Source: Planctomycetota bacterium
GTDB lineage: Bacteria; Planctomycetota; Planctomycetia; Gemmatales; Gemmataceae
NCBI GenBank assembly: GCA_021413735.1
Contig: JAIOPV010000127.1
Span: 1-64,000, forward strand
Reading direction: 5' to 3'
Length of the DNA stretch: 64,000 nucleotides
Positions within the stretch are counted from its first letter, which is position 1. Each line of letters opens with the position of its first letter. This document shows positions 26,789 through 35,226 of this stretch, piece after piece. The translations under genes were made by a program, and so were the position numbers. The notes beneath the pieces were generated by a model. That model saw only the letters and a program-made list of their open reading frames with translations, had not been told where the DNA came from and searched no databases.

Positions 26789-28165
26789 TTATTTGGCCAA
26801 CGAATAACACGCAATTTCCTTATCGTTGCGGACGAACACGCACTGATCCGCGAACGCCGGGTGCATCCACACAACCTTGCGACCGGCCATCACATTCGTC
26901 GGGTCGATCAAGTGCGCTCGACTCACCTCCTCGTATCCTTTCGGACTCAGCTTCGCGATGATCAGATCCCCCTGTTCATTGAACAGGAAGTAACGATCTG
27001 CTTGCTTCACGATGAATGCGTTGCTCCAGCGTTCGCCTTCGCCCGGTTCTTCATTCATCGCCACCTTCGGCGGTGTCTGCGCCCCGCGAGTCGCCTGCAT
27101 CGTTTCCCAGATGCGTTCGCCGGTCGCGTGCTTGATGCACCGCAACTGCCCGTAGCTGCACACGCCGTAGAGGTATTCGCCATCAATCACCGGCGTCGGC
27201 ATGATCGAACTCAGATCGGTCGTCTGATTCGCCCGCTCACCCTTCGCCTTGCTCTTCCAGACTACGGTGGCACTGTCGGCGTTCACCTTCAGCAGCATCG
27301 ACCCGTTGTAGAACGACGTGATGAAAAGTTGGTCGTCGCCTATCTTTCGCGGCGTCGGAGCCGTGAGAGCGGCTTTCGCCTCGAACTCCACACGCCAGAT
27401 TCGCTTGCCGGTTTCGGGGTTCAGCCCCAGCACCGCGTGACTGTGCCAGATGATGAGCTGACGCTTGCCGCCAAACTCATAAATCATCGGCGGGCAGTAG
27501 CCGAAGTCGCCCGCACAACTCTCCGACGCCCACAGTTCCTTGCCCGTCTTCTTGTCGAACGCCACGACCAGCCTGGAATTGGAACCGCCCACCAAACAGA
27601 TGAGTTTGTCGCCGTCGATCAGCGGATTCGCGGCGAAGCCCCAGACCGGCAACCCCGACTCGTAATCTTTGATGAACTCCTTCGACCACACCGGCTTGCC
27701 GGTCGCGACATCCAGGCAGAACAGATGCCCCATGGCGCCAAGGGTATAGACTTTGTCGCCGTCGATGGTGGGTGAGCAGCGGGGCCCGGCGGCGTAACTG
27801 ACCGTGTACTCGGTCGTGTATTCGTGAGTCCACAGTGTGGCACCGGTCTTCTCATCAAGGCACAGCACGCGCTCCTTGCCCGGAACTCGGGTGTTTTTCG
27901 CAAAGCCGCTATCCGGCAACTTCGCGCCGTTCACAGGAACGAGATCGGTGACGAACACCTTTCCCTGCGTCACGGATGGCCCGGAATAGCCAGCGCCCAC
28001 CGAAACCCGCCAGAGTTGCTTTGGGCCGTCCTTGGGGAAAGTGTCAACGAGGCCGGTTTCACGCCAGACGCCATCGCGTTTCGGTCCAAGCCATTGCGGC
28101 CAGTCGTCGGCTTGCGCGATGGTGCCGCAAAACGTGAACGCGACGAATACGAGTGCGTGCCGCAT
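26789..28165 (-). CDS. Secreted PQQ-like beta-propeller protein
   Basis: A 458-residue protein with a signal peptide ('MRHALVFVAFTFCGTIAQA') followed by 'DDWPQWLGPKRDGVWRETGL', the standard opening of planctomycete PQQ-like propellers. Blade motifs recur: 'CLDEKTGATLWTHEY', 'CLDVATGKPVWSKEF', 'AFDKKTGKELWASES' and 'GLNPETGKRIWRVEF'. The family includes quinoprotein-like and BamB-like proteins; no quinone-binding residues can be assigned. It is a paralogue of the gene at 15358-16581. It is convergent with pilT and divergent from ffh. Confidence 0.9.
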   Translation of the reverse strand: MRHALVFVAFTFCGTIAQADDWPQWLGPKRDGVWRETGLVDTFPKDGPKQLWRVSVGAGYSGPSVTQGKVFVTDLVPVNGAKLPDSGFAKNTRVPGKERVLCLDEKTGATLWTHEYTTEYTVSYAAGPRCSPTIDGDKVYTLGAMGHLFCLDVATGKPVWSKEFIKDYESGLPVWGFAANPLIDGDKLICLVGGSNSRLVVAFDKKTGKELWASESCAGDFGYCPPMIYEFGGKRQLIIWHSHAVLGLNPETGKRIWRVEFEAKAALTAPTPRKIGDDQLFITSFYNGSMLLKVNADSATVVWKSKAKGERANQTTDLSSIMPTPVIDGEYLYGVCSYGQLRCIKHATGERIWETMQATRGAQTPPKVAMNEEPGEGERWSNAFIVKQADRYFLFNEQGDLIIAKLSPKGYEEVSRAHLIDPTNVMAGRKVVWMHPAFADQCVFVRNDKEIACYSLAK

Positions 28166-28189
28166 GGAAACTCCCGATGGCGTGAAGCG

Positions 28190-28238
28190 GTCGCCCCATC
28201 GGGGCGACGGGCGGACCCGGGGGGTCCGCCGCTAAACG
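28190..28238. repeat. REP-like double hairpin between PQQ-like gene and ffh
   Basis: Two stem-loops in tandem: GTCGCCCC-ATC-GGGGCGAC (28190-28208) and GGCGGACCC-GGG-GGGTCCGCC (28210-28230), followed by GCTAAACG. The same two modules occur in the opposite order at 47314-47370. Confidence 0.7.
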
Positions 28239-28283
28239 TGGTCTTTTATCATACCGGCGAGATTGACTGCGCTTTCGGTCCGG

Positions 28284-28312
28284 TTGAACGACGACCGGGG
28301 TTGTCTTAGAGT
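28284..28312 (+). promoter_or_regulatory. Putative ffh promoter
   Basis: TTGAAC at 28284-28289 and TAGAGT at 28307-28312 are separated by 17 bp, 52 bp ahead of the ffh start. The match to the housekeeping sigma consensus is moderate. Confidence 0.35.
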
Positions 28313-28364
28313 AACCGAACGATTTGCGTGCTGCACACGCACATTCCCGAACGAGACGCGACCC

Positions 28365-29810
28365 ATGTTTGAAGGCATCACACGCGGTCTGAGCGACGCA
28401 TTCAAGAAACTTCGCGGTCGTGGCCGCCTGACTCCCGAAAACGTCAAAGAAGGGCTCCGCGAAGTTCGTCGGGCGTTCCTCGAAGCCGACGTCAACTTCA
28501 ACGTCCTCAACGACTTCATCGGTCGCGTCGAAGCGAAGTCGCTCGGGCAGGATGTGCTGGCGCGAGTTGATCCGTCGGAACAGATCATCAAGATCGTGTA
28601 CGAGGAGCTGTGTCAGCTCATGGGGCCGGTGGACCCCAAGATTCCGCAGCGAGCCGACCGCCCCGTCGTCATCATGCTCTGCGGGCTTCAGGGTTCAGGT
28701 AAAACGACCACGGCCGCCAAGCTCGCGCTGACGCTTCTCTCGAAGGGTCGCAAGCCGTTGCTCGCGGCGGCCGACTTACAGCGTCCCGGTGCTGTCGAAC
28801 AGCTTCAGACGCTCGGCGAACAGATCGGCGTGCCGGTCTACAGCGAGAAGACGAACCCGGTCGATGTGTGCCGCAACGCCGTGGCACAGGCCAAGCGAAC
28901 GCTCTGCGACATCGTCATCCTCGACACCGCCGGTCGGTTGCAGATCGACACCGACCTGATGGACGAGTTGAAACGGATCGACAAACTTGTGAAGCCCGAC
29001 GAGTGCTACCTCGTTGTCGATGCGATGATCGGTCAGGAAGCCGCGAACGTCGCCAAGGCGTTCAACGATGCGCTCGAACTGAATGCGTGCATCCTCACGA
29101 AGCTCGACGGCGACGCTCGCGGTGGTGCGGCGCTTTCGATCAAGGGCGTGACAGGCGTTCCGATTAAGTTCGTGGGCGTCGGCGAGAAGGTCGATAAGCT
29201 CGAAGACTTCGTGCCCGAGCGAATGGCTGGCCGCATCTTGGGCCAGGGCGACCTGATGGGGATCGTCGAGAAGATCGCGACGATTCAGAAGGACATCTCC
29301 GAAGAGCAGATGCAGAAGCAGCAGGAGGCGATGCAGAAGGGGACGTTCACGCTGGAGATGTTTCGCGATCAGTTCGGCATGATCGCCAAGATGGGCATGA
29401 AGGACATGATCTCGAAGATGCCGGGCATGGCCGACATGATCCCGCCGGGCGAAGACCCCGAGCAGGCGTTGAAGCGCGTTCAGGGCATGATCGACTCGAT
29501 GACCAAGGCCGAGAAGGCCGACCCCGATATGATCGACACGCCACGTCGTCGGCGAATCGCGAAGGGGGCGGGCGTTGAGCCGCAGGAAGTGAATCAGTTC
29601 TTGAAGCAGTTCGATCAGGTTCGCGGGCTAATGAAGCAGATGGCGCAGATGTCGATGTGGCAGCGCCTCAAGATGGTGACGGGGCTGGGCAAAGCGGGAG
29701 CGTTCATGCCCGGCGGGATGGACGGTCTCAAGACGAAGGGCGACACCGGCCACCGCAAGACGGCCAAGGAACGCGCCGAGGAACGCAAGAAAAAGAAGAA
29801 GAAACGCTGA
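28365..29810 (+). CDS. ffh: Signal recognition particle protein Ffh
   Basis: A 481-residue SRP GTPase, which with SRP RNA targets nascent membrane and secreted proteins to FtsY. The start at 28365 gives 'MFEGITRGLSDAFKKLRGRG', the normal N domain. G-domain motifs are 'GLQGSGKTTTAAKLALTLL', 'ILDTAGRLQIDTDLMDEL' and 'LTKLDGDARGGAALSI'. The methionine-rich M domain runs from 'MQKQQEAMQKGTFTLEMFRD' to a lysine-rich tail. Length is normal. The 4.5S RNA gene was not recognised in the window. Confidence 0.97.
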   Translation: MFEGITRGLSDAFKKLRGRGRLTPENVKEGLREVRRAFLEADVNFNVLNDFIGRVEAKSLGQDVLARVDPSEQIIKIVYEELCQLMGPVDPKIPQRADRPVVIMLCGLQGSGKTTTAAKLALTLLSKGRKPLLAAADLQRPGAVEQLQTLGEQIGVPVYSEKTNPVDVCRNAVAQAKRTLCDIVILDTAGRLQIDTDLMDELKRIDKLVKPDECYLVVDAMIGQEAANVAKAFNDALELNACILTKLDGDARGGAALSIKGVTGVPIKFVGVGEKVDKLEDFVPERMAGRILGQGDLMGIVEKIATIQKDISEEQMQKQQEAMQKGTFTLEMFRDQFGMIAKMGMKDMISKMPGMADMIPPGEDPEQALKRVQGMIDSMTKAEKADPDMIDTPRRRRIAKGAGVEPQEVNQFLKQFDQVRGLMKQMAQMSMWQRLKMVTGLGKAGAFMPGGMDGLKTKGDTGHRKTAKERAEERKKKKKKR

Positions 29811-29859
29811 TTCGTGAGTGGGTTGGAAAGTTCATCGAGCGGCTCGCCAAGCACGAGCA

Positions 29860-30558
29860 TCACAGCTTTTCCAACACGAGATCGACAACCCAACATCCGC
29901 GTGCGTGAACGCTGTCGCCACGAGAATGGTTCAGCACGTCGGGATTGTCGCAGCCAGCATCTTGGAGGGCGTCGGCGAGGATGGGCATTCGGTCGAAGAC
30001 GCGTTCGTCGTAGATGCCGCGTGCGAGTGCGACGACATCAGATGTGAGCCATGACGGATTGAGCGACACGGGACGGAAAGGGTTGCCGAAGATGCAGCGG
30101 ATGAGGCAAGTCTGTGCGGCAACCTCTTGAGACCGCACGGCGGCATACGCCTCGTCGAATCGCCCGTCGCTCGCTTCCTCTCCGGCATGCTGAGCGACCG
30201 CATTCGCCGCCACAGAGATGTTGCTTGCGGCCGCCTGAATGCTCGCTGCGGATTGTGACGACGCGTGGGTTGCGGCTGCGAGGGCGTAGGTGAGTGCGTC
30301 CGGTTGCCACGAGCAGCTATATTCAACCGCAACGACTAAAGCGCGACAGTAGCTGGCGTCGCGCTCCGCTACCGAGATTAGCCCGTCCGCAAAGAGTTCC
30401 GAGTTCTCAACTCCCGCTATGCTCTCCAATGGCAGTAAGTCCCACAGACCTCGACAACACCCACAGAGCAGTAGTCCCACCTTTCGCTCAGACGCTGCTT
30501 GAATGCCTTCGAGCAGCGCCTCAGGATCTTCGCACGTCAGCCATTCCTGTTCGGTCAT
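29860..30558 (-). CDS. Conserved planctomycete protein, function unknown
   Basis: A 232-residue protein. It opens 'MTEQEWLTCEDPEALLEGIQ' and continues with a 'LLCGCCRGLWDLL' segment. It ends 'ALQDAGCDNPDVLNHSRG' then 'VHARGCWVVDLVLEKL'. This start, the Cys-rich segment and the closing motif are shared by a large paralogous family in Gemmata-type genomes. No function is known to me. The middle is Ala-rich and probably helical. It overlaps nothing and is convergent with ffh, only 49 bp away. The conserved Cys/His could bind a metal, which is speculation. Confidence 0.75.
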   Translation of the reverse strand: MTEQEWLTCEDPEALLEGIQAASERKVGLLLCGCCRGLWDLLPLESIAGVENSELFADGLISVAERDASYCRALVVAVEYSCSWQPDALTYALAAATHASSQSAASIQAAASNISVAANAVAQHAGEEASDGRFDEAYAAVRSQEVAAQTCLIRCIFGNPFRPVSLNPSWLTSDVVALARGIYDERVFDRMPILADALQDAGCDNPDVLNHSRGDSVHARGCWVVDLVLEKL

Positions 30559-30615
30559 CGTCGCACCCCGATGTGCATCGGTGGACGCTCCCCTGCGGGT
30601 CGCGGCTACGCCAGA

Positions 30616-31998
30616 TCAGTCTGCGGCGCGGGGAAGCGTCACGCGGAACGTCGTGCCTTTTCCGAGTGTACTCGACGCCCGAACCTGACCCTTCATCGCC
30701 TGCACCAAATGCTTCACAATCGCTAACCCCAAACCCGTGCCGCCAACCTCACGACGACGAGCCTTGTCCGCACGATAGAACCGCTCGAACACTCGCTGCA
30801 AATCGTCCGACGCGATGCCGACGCCCGTGTCTTCCACCTCGAAGCTCACTGTGTCGCCCGAACCAGTCCAGCGAACCGTGATCCGTCCGCCGTTCGGCGT
30901 GTACTTGATCGCGTTATCGACGAGATTGTCCATCACCTGCCGCAACGCATCCGGATCGGCCCACGCATAGATTTCGCCTCGCACATCCGCCGGCGGCTTC
31001 TCCACCATCGTCAGCGTCTTCACCTCCGCACGTCCCTGATGTCGCTCCACGCAATCGGTGATCGCCTGCCCCAACGCCAGCGTCATCGGTTCAAGCCCGA
31101 GGTTCCCAGACTCGATGCGTGCCAAGCTTAGCAGGTCTTGAATCAACTCTTCCAGCCGATCGGCCTCGCGGGTGATCTGCGTCAGGAAGATCTCACGGCT
31201 CTCGGGGTCTTCGGCAGCGCCGTCGATCAGCGTTTCCGTACTTGACTTGATGACGGCCAGCGGCGTCTTGAGTTCGTGCGACACGTTCGCCACGAAGTCC
31301 TGACGCATCTTTTCGACCTGTCGAAGTTCCGTCGTGTCGTGAACAACGATCACGGCCCCCGGCATGCCGTGCCCTGGGAACCGCGAAATGTAGATCGCCA
31401 GGTTGCGAGCCGGCGGGCCTTTCCAGTCGAGTTCGGCACGGTGCGGCTCGGTCGCGGCCAATCCCGTCTCGACGATCTCGCGGAACGGCTGCTCGGGGAT
31501 CGCCTCGCAGATCATTTGCTTCACGGCCTGTTCGGGCACGAAGCCAAGCAACTTCCCGGCGCGATCGTTTGCGAAGAGAACTCGCCGGTCGCCATCAATG
31601 GCGATGACGCCTTCGACCATGCCCGACAGAATCGCACGGAGTTGCTCTTTGTCGTGTTCGAGAAGGTGAAACATCGCCGCGAGGCGACCGCTCATCGAGT
31701 TGATTGTTTCCGCGAGCGTCGCGACTTCGTGGTGGCCGGTGACCTCGATTCGGTGATCGAGATCGCCTTCCGCGAGCCTGCGAGCGCCTTCGTTCAGTTC
31801 AGCGAGGGGCCGCGAGAATCGCCCTGCGAGTATACCTGCGGCAACGACCGCTGCAAGAATCACCACGACGACCGCAACGGCTACCTCGTGGAACAATTCC
31901 CAGAAGACAGTTTCGGCTCGCCCGTAGATGACGGCACCGACGAGCAACACAGCCGCGACGACAAGCAGCAGATACGTGAGAAAGAGACGCCAGAACAT
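30616..31998 (-). CDS. PhoR-like membrane sensor histidine kinase
   Basis: A 460-residue kinase. The ATG at 31998 gives 'MFWRLFLTYLLLVVAAVLLVG', the first membrane helix; upstream residues in the frame are not protein-like. A second helix ('VAVVVVILAAVVAAGILAG') leads to HAMP ('GDLDHRIEVTGHHEV'), a PAS domain ('GVIAIDGDRRVLFANDRAGK'), HisKA with 'FVANVSHELKTPLAVIKSS', and HATPase_c with 'VMDNLVDNAIKYTPNGG', 'DTGVGIASDD' and 'GTGLGLAIVKH'. The two helices are close together, so there is almost no periplasmic sensor. The PhoR resemblance suggests phosphate sensing, but no phoB or pst gene is nearby; it is an orphan here. Confidence 0.92.
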   Translation of the reverse strand: MFWRLFLTYLLLVVAAVLLVGAVIYGRAETVFWELFHEVAVAVVVVILAAVVAAGILAGRFSRPLAELNEGARRLAEGDLDHRIEVTGHHEVATLAETINSMSGRLAAMFHLLEHDKEQLRAILSGMVEGVIAIDGDRRVLFANDRAGKLLGFVPEQAVKQMICEAIPEQPFREIVETGLAATEPHRAELDWKGPPARNLAIYISRFPGHGMPGAVIVVHDTTELRQVEKMRQDFVANVSHELKTPLAVIKSSTETLIDGAAEDPESREIFLTQITREADRLEELIQDLLSLARIESGNLGLEPMTLALGQAITDCVERHQGRAEVKTLTMVEKPPADVRGEIYAWADPDALRQVMDNLVDNAIKYTPNGGRITVRWTGSGDTVSFEVEDTGVGIASDDLQRVFERFYRADKARRREVGGTGLGLAIVKHLVQAMKGQVRASSTLGKGTTFRVTLPRAAD

Positions 31999-32016
31999 GA
32001 AGGTGCCATCTATCAA

Positions 32017-32048
32017 GGCGAGCGGGGGACGTAAGTCCCCCGCTCGCC
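32017..32048. terminator. Hairpin between DUF1549 gene and histidine kinase gene
   Basis: GGCGAGCGGGGGAC-GTAA-GTCCCCCGCTCGCC is a 14-bp perfect stem with a 4-nt loop. It lies just after the minus-strand DUF1549 stop and before the kinase start. No clear T-run follows. Confidence 0.6.
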
Positions 32049-32056
32049 GAAGCCTA

Positions 32057-34585
32057 TCAATGCCGGAACAGGAACTCGCGGGTGTTGATGAGCGCCCACA
32101 CCACGTCTTCCCATGCCTTACGCTTGTCCATGCCCTTGGCAACGTGGCCGAGCGAAATCTTCTTCTCATCTTCAAACGGAGCGCGAGCCAATGCCGCCGT
32201 GAACAACTCCGTCAGAATCTCTTCGTCACTCACTTTCGCTGCGAGCAACTTGCCGAGCCGATTGTTCGCGTTCCGCACCTTCTCGTTCACCGTCGGGCCG
32301 TTGATGAGCTGCAACGCTTGGGCGAGGTTGCCGTCACTTTCGCGTTCGCACTCACAGGCCAGTTCGCGAGCCGGCTGACCGAACGCCTTCAGGAACGGAT
32401 GGTTCACTTCGCCGTCCGGAAGCTGTGTTGCTCGCGTGCCCATCGGCAAACCCGCGAACTTCTCAGGCATCGCCGTGAAATCGCAGATCGCATCGAGCAG
32501 TTGCTCGGCTGTCAGCAACTTCGTGACCGCGTGCGAGAAATACTTGTTGTCGTCCTTGTTCGAGTCAGTCGGTTGAGCGGACAACTGGTAAGTGCGCGAC
32601 TTCATGATCGTGCGCACGAGGTTCTTCATGTCGAACTTGCTCTTGGCGAAGTCCTTGGCCATCGCATCGAGGAGTTCGTCGTTGCACGACGGGTTCGAGT
32701 CGCGGAAGTCGTCCACCGGATCGACGATGCCCTTGCCCATCAAGTGGAACCACACGCGGTTCACCACCGATTTCGAGAAGAAAGCGTTATCGCCGCTGGT
32801 GAGCCACACGGCCAACACACCACGACGATCCTCGTTCGGCTTCACGTCGGCGTCGCCGGTGCCGATGTAGCGTGGCTTCATCGTCTTCTGCGTTCGCGGT
32901 TGGGTCACTTCGCCGTCACGAGTGGCGAAGATCACTTCTGCGGCTGCGGGGTTCTTGGCGGCGGGTGTGCCGAGAACCGGCTCCGGCTTCGTCTTCACGC
33001 GGGCGAACCATGCGGCCATGCCGTAGTAGTCGTCCTGGCTCCACCGCTCGAACGGGTGGTTGTGACACTTCGCGCACTGCATGCGGACGCCGAGGAACAA
33101 CTGAGCCGTCGTTTCGGCAAGGCTCTGCGGATCCTTCGCGATGCGGTAGTAGTTCGCTGGCGGGTTCGTGTAGCTGTTGCCGTTGGCCGTGATGAGTTCC
33201 TGAACCACCTTGTCCCAGGGTGTGTTCTTCTGGAAATGACCACGCAGCCACGCCTGGAAGCCGTAACTGCCCTTCACCTGAATCGTCTTGCGGCTCGAAC
33301 GCAACACGTCGGCCCACTTGAGCGCCCAGAAGTCCGCGAACTCGGACGTGTCCACGAGCATATCGACGAGCTTGTCACGCTTCTTCGCGTCCTTGTCGGC
33401 CAGGAACGCCTTGCCTTCTTCAACCGTCGGCATGCGGCCGATGCAGTCGAGGTAAGCACGCCGCACGAACTCCGAATCGGTGCAGACATCCGATGGAGCG
33501 ATGCTCATCTGCTTCAGTTTGGCGAACGTGTGCTTGTCGACGTAGTTCGTTTCCGGCGGGTTCGGCCACACGAAACCCTCACGCGGTTCGAGGTACGTCA
33601 GCCGCACAGACAGCATCTCTTCGAGATATCGGCACAGAATCGCGACTTCACCGGATCGCTTGAACTCGACCATGCCGTTTGGTGAAACGTCGGCGATGCT
33701 CGGGTCGCTGCTGCTGAACACGGTCAATCGGGTCACGTCGCGGGTCGTGTTGTCGGCGAACGTACTGACCACGGAGAGTTGCTGCCACTTGCTCGGAGCC
33801 TTCAGGATGCGTGCGCCAGGCAGCACTTCCACCTTCTTGATGACAGGCAGCGTCGCGTCGTCCTTTGTGCCTTCGGTGAGCCATGCGGTAATCATCTCGG
33901 CTGGAACGCTCGTCGCGCTGTAACGCTGACCGCCTTCATGTGGAACGCGACCAACACCCTTCAGAAGAAGAAGGCTTTGTTCTGGATCATGCTTGCCAGT
34001 TCGACGACCGAACTGCTCGCGTGTGAGTTGGAGGTAGTCCGCAGCCGGATCGAAGCCACGCAGCGAGAGCTTGAAGCCGTTCTTGCCGCTCGGAGTGCCG
34101 TGACACGCGCCCGCGTTGCAACCACCGACGTTCAACGCCGCAATCACGTCACGCTTGAAGCTGACTGGCGCTGGGGTCTCCAGACCCGCGACCGTCACGG
34201 GAACCCGTGCTTCTTTGCCGCCTGCGGTCACGATGATCGTTGCTGCACCATTCTTCTTGGGCCGCAGGAACGCGCCTTCTTGAATCTCAACGATCCCCGC
34301 GGGCTCGACCTTCGTATCGGAAACGGCCGTCAAATCTCGGACGGTTCCGTCCGAATACTTCCCTGTGACGATGAGTTGGCGAGCATCTCGGATCCCCGAG
34401 AGCTTCACTTCGCCCGGCGCGATTTCAAGAGCCGTGGGCGTGCCAGCGATTGCTTTGCGTTCGCCCGCATCGACTGGCGGTGCAGCGAATGCAGGAGCAG
34501 TGAAGATTGCGAAAAAGAGGCTGGCAACGAATCCGCGCGCGCAAGTCGCGGGTACGGAATGCGTCCGGAAGGATGGCAGCTGCAT
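32057..34585 (-). CDS. Secreted DUF1549/DUF1553 planctomycete protein with Ig-like domain
   Basis: An 842-residue protein. The ATG at 34585 ('MQLPSFRTHSVPATCARGFV') starts a signal peptide ending 'APAFAAPP'. A BIG_2/Ig-like domain comes first ('IVTGKYSDGTVRDLTAVSD'), then a cytochrome-like 'GGCNAGACHGTPSGKNGFKL' segment. A second Ig-like domain precedes DUF1549 ('FVRRAYLDCIGRMPTVEEG'). A 'CAKCHNHPFERW' haem-type motif sits before DUF1553 ('VNRVWFHLMGKGIVDPVDDF'). These proteins are very numerous in planctomycetes, often paired with a DUF1501 protein; the DUF1501 gene here is 5.6 kb away. Function is not established; roles in polysaccharide breakdown have been suggested for the group. Confidence 0.92.
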   Translation of the reverse strand: MQLPSFRTHSVPATCARGFVASLFFAIFTAPAFAAPPVDAGERKAIAGTPTALEIAPGEVKLSGIRDARQLIVTGKYSDGTVRDLTAVSDTKVEPAGIVEIQEGAFLRPKKNGAATIIVTAGGKEARVPVTVAGLETPAPVSFKRDVIAALNVGGCNAGACHGTPSGKNGFKLSLRGFDPAADYLQLTREQFGRRTGKHDPEQSLLLLKGVGRVPHEGGQRYSATSVPAEMITAWLTEGTKDDATLPVIKKVEVLPGARILKAPSKWQQLSVVSTFADNTTRDVTRLTVFSSSDPSIADVSPNGMVEFKRSGEVAILCRYLEEMLSVRLTYLEPREGFVWPNPPETNYVDKHTFAKLKQMSIAPSDVCTDSEFVRRAYLDCIGRMPTVEEGKAFLADKDAKKRDKLVDMLVDTSEFADFWALKWADVLRSSRKTIQVKGSYGFQAWLRGHFQKNTPWDKVVQELITANGNSYTNPPANYYRIAKDPQSLAETTAQLFLGVRMQCAKCHNHPFERWSQDDYYGMAAWFARVKTKPEPVLGTPAAKNPAAAEVIFATRDGEVTQPRTQKTMKPRYIGTGDADVKPNEDRRGVLAVWLTSGDNAFFSKSVVNRVWFHLMGKGIVDPVDDFRDSNPSCNDELLDAMAKDFAKSKFDMKNLVRTIMKSRTYQLSAQPTDSNKDDNKYFSHAVTKLLTAEQLLDAICDFTAMPEKFAGLPMGTRATQLPDGEVNHPFLKAFGQPARELACECERESDGNLAQALQLINGPTVNEKVRNANNRLGKLLAAKVSDEEILTELFTAALARAPFEDEKKISLGHVAKGMDKRKAWEDVVWALINTREFLFRH

Positions 34586-35226
34586 GAGGTTTGTCCTCGC
34601 GATGAGTTCAGCACTTGCGTGAATGAGAACTCGACAGGTCGCGTTCTCATTCGGTGGCGAGCCGGGGCAAGAGCCCGAGTTTCTGGCGGGATGTCGCAAT
34701 TTTCGCGACAAGATTTAGCGTAACCGACCGGTTCGCGATGTGCGAGGGAAAAAATGGTCGGATGTTGCGAGATCTTGCGAGAAACTGTTACCCCGCCCGT
34801 GGCTCGCTCGTCGAACTGTTGTGAAGTCGCACGGGAGTTTGCGTGGTCTCGTGGCTATGAGCAGAGAATGAGGGAGAGAACAATGAGAGAAGCTTTCCCG
34901 CCCGTGCGCGATAAAATGAGGATGCTGTGTGGTGGCGTTCGCGCCATGCTCACAATTATACCCGCCCGAGCAGAAATTTCTCGCCCGTTACCCCACCGTT
35001 ACGCCAACACCGAGCGTCAATTCGTCGTACTTTGTGTGGGACTCGTGCGAATTGCGCAGATCCCGCTCCCGACGAGACATTCTGTGTCCTACACTTGGAA
35101 TACCCCGTGCCCTCCCCACCGCGGAATGCTCGTGCGGGCTTGCTCGACACGAACCGAGTTGCCGAACCCTTGCCGCAACAGTTACCCCGCCTCGCGTCCG
35201 ACAACAGCCGCTCCGGGTCAAAGCCC
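34586..35226. other. Long divergent intergenic region
   Basis: 640 bp between the start of the DUF1549 gene (minus) and a kinase gene (plus). A dyad TGTCGC-N7-GCGACA at 34693-34711 is operator-like and lies about 108 bp upstream of the DUF1549 start. Repeated short GTTACCCC(G/A)CC words occur near 34787, 34986 and 35180. No RNA gene or convincing promoter pair was recognised; frames open through part of it are not protein-like. Confidence 0.4.

Noticed and set aside
31928-33685. A 585-codon open frame on the plus strand
   Set aside because: It is antisense to the sensor kinase start and the DUF1549 gene and has no domain. High G+C makes such long antisense frames common.
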